Shown: positions 17,904 through 26,943, numbered from the stretch's first letter. The stretch is 64,000 nt of DNA from an uncultured Colwellia sp. (GCA_913058145.1 CAJXQM010000005.1:1-64000); one strand, 5' to 3'. Notes: generated by a model from the sequence alone, not told the origin. Made by a program: numbers and translations.

Positions 17904-18718
17904 AACAAATGTTAACCGTTGCCAATAAAGAATTTTATGATGGATTAAGAAATCGCTGGCTAGTATCAATCACTCTGATTTTTGCCTTGTTATCTGTTGG
18001 TTTAACCTATTTTGGCGCTGCGGCATCGGGTGCTGTTGGTGTTACATCACTTTCAACCACCGTGGCTAGTTTAGCTAGTTTAGCGGTGTTTCTAATTCCG
18101 CTCATTGCTTTATTACTCAGTTATGACAGTTTTGTTGGTGAACAAGAAAGTGGTACTTTGCTATTATTACTCACGTACCCTTTAAGTAAAAGCCAATTGT
18201 TATTAGGTAAATTTATTGGGCAAGGGGGCATTATTGCTCTTGCTACGTTCCTTGGTTTTGGTGCATCTGCTTTGTTGTTATATTTCCAGTTAGGAGATAC
18301 TGACATTTTTAGTGCTTTTGGTTTGTTTATCATCAGTGCAATATTATTGGGGTTAAGCTTTACGGCTATATCTTATATAATTAGTCTTTCGGTGAGTGAA
18401 AAATCCAAAGCAGCAGGCTTTGCGTTGATCACTTGGTTCTTGTTTTCTCTTGCATTTGATTTAGCATTACTCGCCTTATTAGTGGGTGTTGAAGACGGTG
18501 TTACGCAACAAGGCTTAACGCAGTTGATGATGCTAAACCCGACCGATATTTTTCGATTAGTCAATCTGTCAGGGCTAGACAGTAGTGATGTAAATGGTGC
18601 ATTAGCTGTCGCCATCAATGCCAGTTTATCTCAATTTCAGTTATTTTCAGCCTTGGTTGCTTGGGTAGTTTTACCGCTAAGTATTGCCATTTTTATTTTT
18701 AAGAAAAAGAAACTTTAA
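17900..18718 (+). CDS. nosY: NosY, ABC transporter permease for nitrous oxide reductase maturation
   Basis: 272 residues with six hydrophobic segments and the ABC-2 permease pattern. After TM1-2 comes YDSFVGEQESGTLLLLLTYP, the E-x-x-x-G-T-L-LLL-P loop of NosY/NatB-type permeases. It partners NosF. A strong AAGGAGGG ribosome site lies inside the end of nosF. The overlap and order nosD-nosF-nosY are those of canonical nos clusters. Confidence 0.93.
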   Translation: MKQMLTVANKEFYDGLRNRWLVSITLIFALLSVGLTYFGAAASGAVGVTSLSTTVASLASLAVFLIPLIALLLSYDSFVGEQESGTLLLLLTYPLSKSQLLLGKFIGQGGIIALATFLGFGASALLLYFQLGDTDIFSAFGLFIISAILLGLSFTAISYIISLSVSEKSKAAGFALITWFLFSLAFDLALLALLVGVEDGVTQQGLTQLMMLNPTDIFRLVNLSGLDSSDVNGALAVAINASLSQFQLFSALVAWVVLPLSIAIFIFKKKKL

Positions 18719-18738
18719 CCTATTTACCGAGAATTTTT

Positions 18739-19254
18739 ATGATGAAACTTTATAAATCACTAACCTTCATTACTGTGTTTACTATCGCAGTGACTTCGTT
18801 AATATCGTGCTCTGACAAGGCAGAAAAAAAACAAATGCTACATAAAGCGGTCGCTATGGAGTCTAGAGATGAATGTCATTTATGTGGCATGTTAATTACC
18901 CGTTTTGATGGTCCTAAAGGTGAAGTGTTTCGTAAAGAAACGGGAGATCAGGTTTTTAAATTTTGTTCAACGCTTGATATGTTTAGTTACTATTTAGACC
19001 CTGAAAACAAACGCAATGTTGCGCAAATGCTTGTACACGATATGAGTAAAATGCCTTGGGGTAGTGACAGTATTGATGACAAATATTTTATTGATGCTAA
19101 AACAGCGTGGTATGTTTTGGACTCAGAAAAAACGGGTGCTATGGGTAAAACCCTAGCCAGTTTTAGTCAGCAAAGTGATGCGCAAGCATTTACCAAAGAG
19201 TTTGGTGGGAAAGTAATAAGCTTTGCAGAAATTAATTATGATGTCCTAATGTAG
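18739..19254 (+). CDS. nosL: NosL, copper-binding lipoprotein
   Basis: 171 residues with a lipobox ending at Cys24 (TSLISCS), so it is anchored to the outer membrane or outer face of the inner membrane. ECHLCGM (45-51) is the C-x-x-C-G-M copper-binding site of NosL, which delivers Cu(I) to apo-NosZ. A stretch with KFCSTLDMF follows, as in the family. It is the last gene of the nosDFYL unit and is followed by a terminator. Confidence 0.92.
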   Translation: MMKLYKSLTFITVFTIAVTSLISCSDKAEKKQMLHKAVAMESRDECHLCGMLITRFDGPKGEVFRKETGDQVFKFCSTLDMFSYYLDPENKRNVAQMLVHDMSKMPWGSDSIDDKYFIDAKTAWYVLDSEKTGAMGKTLASFSQQSDAQAFTKEFGGKVISFAEINYDVLM

Positions 19255-19286
19255 ATCCTCTCACTTCTCTTTGCTTTATTGTTAAT

Positions 19287-19325
19287 AAAGAACTTGCTAG
19301 TCTAAGGTAAGTTCTTTTATTTTAT
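19287..19325 (+). terminator. nos operon terminator
   Basis: AAAGAACTTGC and GTAAGTTCTTT (11 bp with one G-U) around a 9-base loop, followed by TATTTTAT, 33 bases after nosL. Confidence 0.75.
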
Positions 19326-19337
19326 CACTCACGTTAT

Positions 19338-19898
19338 ATGCCTAAATTTTTTTCTATCATCCTGTTGCTTACTCTTATAAGTGCTTGTTCAAGTAATCAA
19401 AAAGTTGGGGTGGTTTATCATGACCGTTTTGATTTTTCACAAGTGAAAAGTTACAGTTTATATAATCGCAACTCCCCCTTTACTGATAGCCAAAGTCTAA
19501 TTGATACACGTCGAAATGCGATTGAAATTGCGATAGAGCGTATGATGAGTATTAAAAAGTTTAATTATGCCAAGCCTGAAGATGCCGATGTTATTGTTAC
19601 CTATTATTTATTTAAAGGAAAAGCCCAAGAGTATTCTAACTATAATGAAGTCGTGCGTTTTTGTGTTTATTGCTTGCGTGCTAATGCTTGGCAAACTAAT
19701 AACCAATATTCAAACCTTACCAAAGGAAGTTTAATTTTAGACTTAGTTGATCCAAAAAATAAGCGTTCAGTTTGGCGTAGTGCTTATCCGCTAAATATTG
19801 ATGTTAAAGACAATAGCGCAGAGTTAAATGAAAAAATTCAACAAGCAGTCAGTTCAATGTTGGCTATGTATCCTCAAAGTAAAAGTCTCCCTAATTAA
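19338..19898 (+). CDS. DUF4136-type lipoprotein
   Basis: 186 residues. A short signal ends in the lipobox LISAC (Cys17). The rest has the DUF4136 layout: an early F-DF-x-x-VKSYSLYN strand, a central RNAIEIAIERMMSIKKFNY helix, then DADVIVTYYLFKG. Proteins of this family are outer-membrane lipoproteins of unknown function. It begins right after the nos terminator and probably has its own promoter. Nothing links it functionally to nos. Confidence 0.8.
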   Translation: MPKFFSIILLLTLISACSSNQKVGVVYHDRFDFSQVKSYSLYNRNSPFTDSQSLIDTRRNAIEIAIERMMSIKKFNYAKPEDADVIVTYYLFKGKAQEYSNYNEVVRFCVYCLRANAWQTNNQYSNLTKGSLILDLVDPKNKRSVWRSAYPLNIDVKDNSAELNEKIQQAVSSMLAMYPQSKSLPN

Positions 19899-19996
19899 TC
19901 TGTATAAGTTGGTCAAAAAACTATTCAAGGTGTTCGCCACTGTTTATAATGCACATCTAAAGCAAGTAATTATAATTAATCTGAGAAAACGTGTAT

Positions 19997-20320
19997 ATGA
20001 ACTTCCCATCTGATGAAACTGGCCAAGTATTAGCCGAAATGCAGCAAGCAGGTATTGATCTTAGCATCTCGCATGATGTGGTTTTTTATCATTTGTTTGA
20101 GCAGCAAACTCAAGCGCAAGCAATGGCTGATTTTGTTAAGCAAAATATAGCTAATGTTAACGTGAGTGTCCATGCCGATGAAACGCCCAATGTTTGGGAT
20201 GTTGACTGTACCGTACAAATGATTCTAAGCCATGAAGCAGTCGTTAAAAAAGAAGTTGATTTTGAACAATTGGCAACTAAATTCTCTGGTTATAGTGATG
20301 GTTGGGGAATCGAAGCTTAA
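19997..20320 (+). CDS. rraB: RraB-family protein (ribonuclease E regulator)
   Basis: 107 residues from the ATG chosen here; a GTG two codons upstream is possible. The sequence alternates helix and strand with the RraB pattern: an acidic, small single-domain protein with DVVFYHLFEQQTQAQAMADF, VWDVDCTVQMILSHEAV and a tail ending FSGYSDGWGIE, the last being a family hallmark. RraB of E. coli binds RNase E and inhibits it. The product here is shorter than the E. coli protein (about 138 residues), lacking its N-terminal part. Confidence 0.75.
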   Translation: MNFPSDETGQVLAEMQQAGIDLSISHDVVFYHLFEQQTQAQAMADFVKQNIANVNVSVHADETPNVWDVDCTVQMILSHEAVVKKEVDFEQLATKFSGYSDGWGIEA

Positions 20321-20407
20321 GCGTTTTTTGCATTACTTAATCAACGCTTATATTGTCTTTTATCTTGAAAAACACACAGTATATCCATTACATTACTGTT
20401 TTTTATT

Positions 20408-20689
20408 CTATTTCTCCATAATATCAAAGGCGGGTAGTGACACTCGCCAGTAAATAGCGGTCAATCTTAGTAGTAAAGCGCCTAAAATAGCTATTATGGT
20501 TGCCTCATTTTTTGACCACCCCAGTAAATGAAATATCACAAATAAACCACCACCGACAGCGGTAACTGAGGCAAGGACGACAACGCCAAATGGATCAAGT
20601 TTATACCGCCCAGCCATTAATGCCCCGGATAGGGCAAAAACGATAGTACCAAAAATATCTAGCCAGTATAAAAGATCATTAATGATTAT
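20408..20689 (-). pseudogene. TRIC (UPF0126/YicG) membrane protein with internal deletion and lost start
   Basis: The open frame reads LLYWLDIFGTIVFALSGAL then AGRYKLDPFGVVVLASVTAVGGG, the first half of a TRIC cation channel repeat, and runs straight into LFVIFHLLGW...ILGALLLRLTAIYWRVSLPAF, the last helix of the family. Compared with a normal length of about 205 residues, roughly 120 central residues are missing in frame, including the second GGG motif. No ATG, GTG or TTG precedes the first helix; the position expected to be ATG reads ATA/ATT. The gene is thus dead or, at best, starts at the internal ATG at 20617. Confidence 0.82.
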
Positions 20690-20701
20690 AAGGTATAGTT
20701 G

Positions 20702-21106
20702 TTAGTGAGTATGCTTACTCGAAACAATAGGTAACTTTGCATCAAGCCAACCATTCATATCACCGGTTAGATGCCGCAAATCTTTAAAACCATTTTCAGC
20801 TAAAATATTCTCAGCAAACTCTGCGCGGCGACCAGAGCGACAATGAACTACCACAGTACTATTTTTATATTGTGATAATTTATTCAGCTTCGCTGCAACG
20901 GTGTTATGACTAACGTTAATGGCATCAACAAGGTGGCCATTATTATACTCATCTAGAGAGCGAACATCTAACACGACTATATTATGGTTAGGTGCTTTAA
21001 GTGCGGTTAATAATTCTTGTTGCGATATTTGTGGTGTTTCACCAGCAAAGACCACGGTGGAAAAAAAACTAAACGCTAGCATGATAAGGTTTTTAATTGT
21101 AAACAT
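20702..21106 (-). CDS. Periplasmic rhodanese-domain protein
   Basis: 134 residues. The start ATG at 21106 is chosen because GAGGAAA stands six bases before it; a TTG five codons upstream overlaps that site. A signal peptide (MLAFSFFSTVVFAGE) targets it to the periplasm. One rhodanese domain follows with VVLDVRSLDEYNNGHL and the active-site loop HCRSGRRAE, cysteine present. Single-domain periplasmic rhodaneses of this type are sulfur-carrier or stress proteins. It lies just upstream of the TRIC remnant on the same strand. Confidence 0.88.
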   Translation of the reverse strand: MFTIKNLIMLAFSFFSTVVFAGETPQISQQELLTALKAPNHNIVVLDVRSLDEYNNGHLVDAINVSHNTVAAKLNKLSQYKNSTVVVHCRSGRRAEFAENILAENGFKDLRHLTGDMNGWLDAKLPIVSSKHTH

Positions 21107-21312
21107 AAGAAATTTCCTCAAGGGTGATTAAAGTCTGTATTTGCACTACAGTACTGTATATTAGCAAAATCTAATTAAAAAAACAAAGGTGATGAATATA
21201 ATAAAAAATACGCTAATATAAATAATGCTTTGATTTTATTACTCGTATTAATAATAACTGGCTAAAAGAAGGCATATGCTGAAATGAGCTGTTTTTTCCG
21301 CTCACCACTAAA

Positions 21313-22023
21313 CTAAGCCAGTGTTTTTCCTTTTAGGGCGTCGAGCATATTGATCACTAACTGAGATGAATTAACTGATGCCGTTTCTAAGTATTCATCA
21401 AATGACGTTGGCGATTCTATACCCGCAATATCTGATAACGAGCGAACAATAACAAAGGGGACTTTAAATTGGTGGCAGGTATGAGCAATAGCCGCGCCTT
21501 CCATTTCTACCGCTGCCATCGTTGGAAAATTAGCGCGAGCTTTAGCTATGTCATCTTCTTTAGTCATGAAGGTATCACCTGTGGTAATCAGGCCAAGCAT
21601 AGCGTTGATATTATTGAGTTCTTTTATACCGATTTGTGCGGCGCTAACTAATGCAGGGTGAGGTATAAATGCCGCAGGGTTCGCCGGTAATTGACCTATT
21701 TCGTAACCAAAAGCAGTCACATCAACATCGTGGTACCTTACTTCTGAACTGACAACGATATCGCCTACTTTCAATGATGGGTCGAAGCCACCAGCTGAGC
21801 CAGTGTTGACTACATAGTCGGGTTTGAATTTATCTATCAGTATTGCCGTTGCTAGTGCGGCAGCCACCTTGCCAATACCTGATTGAACAATGACTACATC
21901 ACTGTTATCAATTTGCCCTTGATAAAAGTTATAACCTGCATGAGTAATAGTTTCACAGTTTGAAAGTTTTGCTTTTAAAATAGCCACTTCGGGTTCCATG
22001 GCGCCAATAATACCTGCTTTCAT
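21313..22023 (-). CDS. mtnN: 5'-methylthioadenosine/S-adenosylhomocysteine nucleosidase
   Basis: Cytosolic hydrolase that removes adenine from MTA and SAH, supporting methyl recycling and autoinducer-2 formation. 236 residues with the family start MKAGIIGAMEPEV, VNTGSAGGFDP, AVEMEGAAIAHTC and VRSLSDIAG, the last containing the catalytic Asp. It has its own promoter region and no co-transcribed partner is evident. Confidence 0.96.
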   Translation of the reverse strand: MKAGIIGAMEPEVAILKAKLSNCETITHAGYNFYQGQIDNSDVVIVQSGIGKVAAALATAILIDKFKPDYVVNTGSAGGFDPSLKVGDIVVSSEVRYHDVDVTAFGYEIGQLPANPAAFIPHPALVSAAQIGIKELNNINAMLGLITTGDTFMTKEDDIAKARANFPTMAAVEMEGAAIAHTCHQFKVPFVIVRSLSDIAGIESPTSFDEYLETASVNSSQLVINMLDALKGKTLA

Positions 22024-22189
22024 TTTATTATCTTCTTTATTTTTACTTAAATATGAAAGAATTATAACCTGACTTTAGCGATAAATCTTTAGAAGACTTA
22101 TCTGTTTTACTTAAGCCGCTAATGATTGGATGAAGCGTTGAAGTTTAAGGGGTTGTATAATGAGCTTTGCTAGGGTGTGGCAAATAAGT

Positions 22190-22215
22190 AAAAACCAGCA
22201 GGTTGGCTGGTTTTT
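22190..22215. terminator. Terminator beyond the dUTPase gene
   Basis: AAAAACCAGC and GCTGGTTTTT around AGGTTG. It lies 57 bases past the stop of the minus-strand dUTPase gene and is symmetrical, so it could stop both strands. The ACCAGC/GCTGGT core recurs in the terminator at 26121. Confidence 0.75.
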
Positions 22216-22271
22216 ATTTTGAAACGTTAACAAATATAGCTAATGAGGTAATATTGCTATCTAATTTATAA

Positions 22272-22919
22272 CTATGTTTTTGGGTATTTTTCTTTCAATG
22301 CCGCATATAGCTGTTGTTGAAAGTCATCGGCGCTGGCATCTAAGGTATTAATTAAATCAGCTAACATTTCATTGTCTTCTTTGCCATGCCAAATTTTAAT
22401 GTAAGTACCTTCTTTATAGCCATGATCTTGACGGAAAAAGTTTAAGGTGTTTTTACCGATATACTGGCGAAACAATTCATTTAAATCCATATTCATTAAT
22501 GACATACAGTCTGCTAACGCTTTAGCATCAAATGATTTATGTGTCACTGCAGCTGAAGCTAAATTTTCTAAGGCTATTTTAAAATCATTTTCAGCGGTAC
22601 CTTGGTGTAATTCTTTAGCTAATTTTGTTGAAATATTGCCAACTGTTTCACCCGTCATCAAGCGTAAACTTAAACCAAAATGGAAAATATCAACTAACTC
22701 TAGTTGTACTTGAGCAATATCAATTTCTTGGTGCTTCCACCATTTCCAACCATGATGATCAAGCATTTCAGCACATTCTACCCAAATAGCCCGATACCAT
22801 TCGTAACCATTATCACGCCATGTTTCACTTACACGGCTGTTCATGGCATCTTGCATGGTTAGCATTTGATTGATTTGCTGTTGGGCAACAGATAAGGCGG
22901 TAGATAATTTTTCGCTCAT
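22272..22919 (-). CDS. Dimeric all-alpha dUTPase (dUTPase_2 family)
   Basis: 215 residues, mostly helical. The metal-binding motif of all-alpha NTP pyrophosphatases is visible: WVECAEMLDHHGWKWWK (about 46-62) and QLELVDIFHFGLS (about 71-83), together giving the E-x-x-E and E-x-x-D ligands. Such enzymes hydrolyse dUTP and dUDP to dUMP and are unrelated in fold to the trimeric Dut. Isolated gene. Confidence 0.85.
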   Translation of the reverse strand: MSEKLSTALSVAQQQINQMLTMQDAMNSRVSETWRDNGYEWYRAIWVECAEMLDHHGWKWWKHQEIDIAQVQLELVDIFHFGLSLRLMTGETVGNISTKLAKELHQGTAENDFKIALENLASAAVTHKSFDAKALADCMSLMNMDLNELFRQYIGKNTLNFFRQDHGYKEGTYIKIWHGKEDNEMLADLINTLDASADDFQQQLYAALKEKYPKT

Positions 22920-22992
22920 TATATTCTCTGATAGTTTAATCTAGACTGGGTTATTTTGCCTAAGCTAAGCGCAAGTGACAAGTAATAAACAC

Positions 22993-24024
22993 TTAGCTTT
23001 GGCTAAATAATTTTTTTCTGACCATTGCACGATAATCTTTTGGCGTTAATCTCAGGCTTTGCTTAAATAAGCGCGTTAAATGTCCTTGATCATGATAACC
23101 CACATGATAAGAAATCTCTTGAATAGATAAATTACTTGAAGCAAGTAAATCTTTTGCCGTTTCAATACGTAATTGCTGCCAATATTGGGTGGCACGCATG
23201 CCTGTTGCTATTTTAAATCGACGAGAGAAAGAACGTTGACTTAAACCAAATTGCTGTGCTAATTCAGTTAAACTTAGCGTACTATTTAAGTTAGTACGCA
23301 ACCAAAATTGAATTTGTGCAATTAATTCGTCAGGGTGTCTATCGACCGCGCCCTCTAAATAACGCTGCTCTTCATAAGGTTTTCGTATTTCATGAGAAAA
23401 ATTACGCTCTACATTTTGAGCTGCCGCTCGACCATAGGTTTGACTAATAAGATGAACAATAATATCAGCTAAGGCATTTAAGCTCGCGGCGCAGTATATA
23501 CGTTCAGATTGAGTGATGAAAAAATCTGGTTTTAACGCTACTTTAGGGTAATCACGCTGAAATTGTTCAACATAATGCCAATGTGTTGTCGCGCTATGAT
23601 TATCAAGCAAGCCTGATTCAGCTAAAAAACAAACGCCAGTACCTACGCCCAGTAGGGTTGCGCCATGCTGCCAGCAGTAATGAAGCCAAGCAATAAGCTT
23701 TTTGTGTTTTTTTAATATCGGTCTGGGGTTTCGCCACAAACTAGGGACTAAAATAATATCTGGCACCTCTATGCGTTCTATGCAATGTTCGTTTAACACG
23801 ACGTCAGGTGAAAATGTTAAGCCGGCACGTGAAGTAACGGCGTTGCTTTCTTGGCTCACTAGCTGGGTTTTTAGTTTTACTACTGATTTATCATAGCGGT
23901 GAGCAAATGCTTCACCTGCTAATAACATCTCTAGTGGTAAGGTTAACCCAGTTGCTAATACATGTTGGTATATAACTAAACTTACCCGTAATTCGTTCTC
24001 TTTCACGACAGCCATAAGATACAT
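22993..24024 (-). CDS. GlxA/AraC-family regulator with DJ-1/PfpI-like domain
   Basis: 343 residues. The N-terminal half is a class I amidotransferase-like (DJ-1/PfpI) sensor domain: VSLVIYQHVLATGLTLPLE, then LLGVGTGVCFLAESGLLDN with a cysteine in the nucleophile-elbow position. The C-terminal 100 residues are two AraC-type helix-turn-helix motifs (LSLTELAQQFGLSQRSFSRR and SIQEISYHVGYHDQGHLTRL). It is divergent from fabY across 127 bases, so it might regulate that gene, but no operator is recognised. A second ATG three codons in is an alternative start. Confidence 0.88.
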   Translation of the reverse strand: MYLMAVVKENELRVSLVIYQHVLATGLTLPLEMLLAGEAFAHRYDKSVVKLKTQLVSQESNAVTSRAGLTFSPDVVLNEHCIERIEVPDIILVPSLWRNPRPILKKHKKLIAWLHYCWQHGATLLGVGTGVCFLAESGLLDNHSATTHWHYVEQFQRDYPKVALKPDFFITQSERIYCAASLNALADIIVHLISQTYGRAAAQNVERNFSHEIRKPYEEQRYLEGAVDRHPDELIAQIQFWLRTNLNSTLSLTELAQQFGLSQRSFSRRFKIATGMRATQYWQQLRIETAKDLLASSNLSIQEISYHVGYHDQGHLTRLFKQSLRLTPKDYRAMVRKKLFSQS

Positions 24025-24151
24025 ATTCTTTTTTTGTTCTGTCTGGCCATTATGGCATATTTTGTGGCTATTTTGACTTATTATTTTATTGTGCTTAGCT
24101 TTACACTACACCTATTAAAATTATTATCCATTTTGTTAGATTAGGTTTTTC

Positions 24152-26050
24152 ATGACTTCATCATTACCTGTAATTATTGGTATGGGTGGCATTAATGCTG
24201 CTGGCCGTACTTCGTTTCATCAAGGTTTTCGCCGTATTGTTATTGATAAAATAACTGCCGAGGCGCGCCAAGAAACTTTTGTTGGTTTGGCTAGTTTAAT
24301 GAAGTTGGTGACTTATAAAAATGGCCAGTTGACTGATCAACAAGGTGATGAAGTTCTTGCTAGTGATATTGAAGCAACGTTTGGTCAGCAAATTCTTGAT
24401 GGTACTTTGATCAGAAAAATAGAAAAAAATCATTTTGATCCTGATGCTACTCACTGGTATCAGAAAATGCATGTTATACCTGTTGATAAAACTATCTGTT
24501 TTGAATTACGTGCTAAAGAGTTACCACAGCCATTGCCGAATGCATGGCAGGTTACTGACTTAGGTGAAGGTAGAGTAAGCGTTGAAATCCCTGAGGAATT
24601 GACTATCTCTCATGACGCATACCGCGATAATCCTATTAAAGCCGCAGGACAAATGCCGACCGGTTTTGAACCTGGCTCTCTTTATAATAGTCGCCATCAA
24701 CCACGGGGTTTACAAGCCACTATTTTTGCTGCGACTGATGCTATTCGTTCAACCGGTATTGAATGGGATGCTATTTTAGATAAAATCAGCCCTGATCAAG
24801 TGGGAACTTACTCTGCTTCTATTGTAGGGCAAATGCAAGCAGAAGGCTTAGGTGGTTTATTGAAAAGTCGCTTGGCGGGGTCTCGTGTTAGTACTAAGCA
24901 ATTAGCACTAGGGTTAAATACCATGCCGACAGACTTTATTAACGCGTATGTTATTGGAAATGTGGGTACAACGTCTACTTCTTCTGGGGCTTGTGCTACT
25001 TTTTTATATAACTTGCGCTCTGCTGTACAAGACATGCAAGCAGGTAGAGTTCGAGTGGCTATTGTTGGTAGTGCTGAAGCGCCAATTACCCCGGAAGTTA
25101 TTGAAGGCTTTGGTAATATGAGTGCATTAGCAAATGAACAAGGTTTAAAAAAATTAGATAATAGCGATAATGTCGATCATCGTCGAACCAGTCGCCCGTT
25201 TGGCAATAATTGTGGTTTCACCATTGGTGAGTCAGCACAGTGTATTGTTTTAATGGATGATGCCCTTGTAGTTGAAATGGGCGCAAAAGTGATGGCGTCA
25301 GTCGCGGATGTTTTTGTTAATGCAGATGGTTATAAAAAATCGATCACCGCTCCAGGTCCGGGAAATTATATTACCATGGCAAAATCGGTGGCATTAGTAC
25401 AAAGTATTTTGGGTAAAGAGACACTACAACAACGTAGCTTTATTTTGGCTCATGGCTCGAGTACCCCGCAAAACCGTGTAACAGAATCATTCATTTATGA
25501 TCGCATAGCCACTAATTTTGGCATTGATAATTGGCCTGTTTGTGCACCAAAAGCTTTTGTTGGTCATACGTTAGGTCCCGCCAGTGGTGATCAAATGGCA
25601 ATGGCGTTAGGCATTTTCAGCGAAAAAATTATGCCTGGTGTTACAACTATAGATAAGATTGCTGATGATGTGCACAGTAACCGTTTGAATATCGCTACCG
25701 AGCATTGGCATTGTGGTGATATGGATGTAGCCTTTATTAACTCCAAAGGCTTTGGCGGTAACAATGCTACTGCAGCTGTGTTCTCACCAGAAGTAACTTT
25801 AGCGATGATAACAAAACGTTATAGCGAACAAGTGATGACTGAATATCGCCAGAAACTTACACTTGTTGAGCAAGCACAAGCGCTTTATTGCCAACGAGCT
25901 AACCAAGGTGAGTTTGATGTTATTTATAAATTTGGTGAAGGACTACTGGATGAAGAGTCGATTGAAATTACTCATGATAGCTTAAGCTTTGCTGAATTTA
26001 AGAATGTCATTAATTTACCTACAGAAAATCCTTTTTCTGATATGGTGTAA
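24152..26050 (+). CDS. fabY: FabY-type beta-ketoacyl-ACP synthase
   Basis: 632 residues, much longer than FabB/FabF (about 410), with the FabY opening PVIIGMGGINAAGRTSFHQG. In Pseudomonas aeruginosa FabY replaces FabH in starting fatty-acid synthesis from acetyl-CoA and malonyl-ACP. The catalytic triad is visible: Cys281 in STSSGACATF, His in LAHGSSTPQNRVTE (about 430) and His in FVGHTLGPASGDQ (about 475). Here it stands alone beside an AraC-type regulator, with no acyl carrier protein or other fab gene near. It ends at a strong terminator shared with the RRM gene. Confidence 0.88.
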   Translation: MTSSLPVIIGMGGINAAGRTSFHQGFRRIVIDKITAEARQETFVGLASLMKLVTYKNGQLTDQQGDEVLASDIEATFGQQILDGTLIRKIEKNHFDPDATHWYQKMHVIPVDKTICFELRAKELPQPLPNAWQVTDLGEGRVSVEIPEELTISHDAYRDNPIKAAGQMPTGFEPGSLYNSRHQPRGLQATIFAATDAIRSTGIEWDAILDKISPDQVGTYSASIVGQMQAEGLGGLLKSRLAGSRVSTKQLALGLNTMPTDFINAYVIGNVGTTSTSSGACATFLYNLRSAVQDMQAGRVRVAIVGSAEAPITPEVIEGFGNMSALANEQGLKKLDNSDNVDHRRTSRPFGNNCGFTIGESAQCIVLMDDALVVEMGAKVMASVADVFVNADGYKKSITAPGPGNYITMAKSVALVQSILGKETLQQRSFILAHGSSTPQNRVTESFIYDRIATNFGIDNWPVCAPKAFVGHTLGPASGDQMAMALGIFSEKIMPGVTTIDKIADDVHSNRLNIATEHWHCGDMDVAFINSKGFGGNNATAAVFSPEVTLAMITKRYSEQVMTEYRQKLTLVEQAQALYCQRANQGEFDVIYKFGEGLLDEESIEITHDSLSFAEFKNVINLPTENPFSDMV

Positions 26051-26120
26051 GGCGGTAAATAAGTAACATAGCGGCGATTTTTAATGGTTATAATTTAATA
26101 GTCTTATTTACATTGCAATA

Positions 26121-26150
26121 AAAAACCAGCTTATATTTAAGCTGGTTTTT
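26121..26150. terminator. Bidirectional terminator between fabY and the RRM gene
   Basis: Perfect 13-bp stem AAAAACCAGCTTA / TAAGCTGGTTTTT with loop TATT, flanked by A-run and T-run on both sides, between two convergent genes. Confidence 0.9.
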
Positions 26151-26172
26151 TATTTTTTAGATTGTGTTATAT

Positions 26173-26412
26173 TTATGTTTGAGCGGTTTTTACTCGAATT
26201 CTATTACTTGCAACTCTTGTCTCATGTAAGGTAGAAATTGCAGATTTAGCTTCTCTTTCATTAGGCATAACAACAAAGGCAAAGCCTTTTGATTTACCTG
26301 TTTTTTGGTCTAAAACTAAGTCACATTCAGTGACTGAGCCATGAGTAGAGAATAAAGTACGGATTTCTTGTTCAGTTGTTGAACGTGAAAGGTTACGAAC
26401 TAAAAGTTTCAT
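26173..26412 (-). CDS. RRM-type RNA-binding protein
   Basis: 79 residues, a single RNA recognition motif with RNP2 KLLVRNL (2-8) and RNP1 KSKGFAFVV (44-52), the aromatic residues for RNA stacking being present. Such single-RRM proteins are common in cyanobacteria and cold-adapted marine gammaproteobacteria, where several are cold-induced; that role is inference here. It has its own leader of about 300 bases shared with the divergent 55-residue protein. Confidence 0.9.
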   Translation of the reverse strand: MKLLVRNLSRSTTEQEIRTLFSTHGSVTECDLVLDQKTGKSKGFAFVVMPNEREAKSAISTLHETRVASNRIRVKTAQT

Positions 26413-26674
26413 AATGAGCCATGTTGTAGTGTGTTATTGCGAACTGAATTGTCTCATATATTTGAAATAGACCAAATGATTTTATGCATTTAAGCTAAAT
26501 AATGTATATTAGTGAAGTAACTTTAGATTAGTTAACAATAAACTGTTTACTTATTGAACTAATACCTATATAGTATCTCCGTTATTTATTCTCATCTCGT
26601 TTATTTAACTAATTATCCTTTGCGATAATCCATGTTTTGCCTTTCCCTTTCACAGTCAGTCATCACTCAAATTA
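26413..26674. other. Divergent intergenic region
   Basis: Leader and promoter space for the RRM gene (minus) and the 55-residue protein gene (plus). It is AT-rich with no recognisable gene or box. A longer in-frame start of the small protein at 26637 is possible but lacks a ribosome site. Confidence 0.35.
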
Positions 26675-26723
26675 TAAATGCGTTCCTACGCAAATTAAAA
26701 TAAATGCGTCCAACGCAAATTTA
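26675..26723 (+). repeat. Two direct 23-base hairpin units in a 5' leader
   Basis: TAAATGCGTTCCTACGCAAATTA (26675-26697) and TAAATGCGTCCAACGCAAATTTA (26701-26723) are near-identical. Each has TGCGT and ACGCA arms around a short loop. They end 12 bases before the ATG of the 55-residue protein, so they would lie in its mRNA leader near the ribosome site. Confidence 0.5.
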
Positions 26724-26735
26724 AAGAGTTCTATT

Positions 26736-26903
26736 ATGTCTTATACCTATAAAGGTATGATTTATTCAATTAAGTCACCTGTTAGATCTATTTCAGTAAA
26801 CAAACACAATATTGTTGTTACTGATCAAGATGGTTCTAAGTTAATCAAATTTACTAACGTAAACGATTCAAAAAGTTTTTTAGCTTGGGTTTATCAAGTT
26901 TAG
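26736..26903 (+). CDS. Small hypothetical protein, 55 residues
   Basis: Starts MSYTYKGMIYSIKSP; the ATG at 26736 follows AAAGAG at suitable distance. Basic and strand-rich (VRSISVNKHNIVVTDQDGSKLIKF) with a helix at the end (SKSFLAWVYQV), it resembles a tiny beta-barrel or SH3-like domain, but no family is recognised. The tandem hairpins in the leader suggest post-transcriptional control. It is followed by a large palindrome. Confidence 0.55.
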   Translation: MSYTYKGMIYSIKSPVRSISVNKHNIVVTDQDGSKLIKFTNVNDSKSFLAWVYQV

Positions 26904-26943
26904 TTAGCTAGTTCAAAAAACTGTTAGTTAAGAGCTAACCTAT

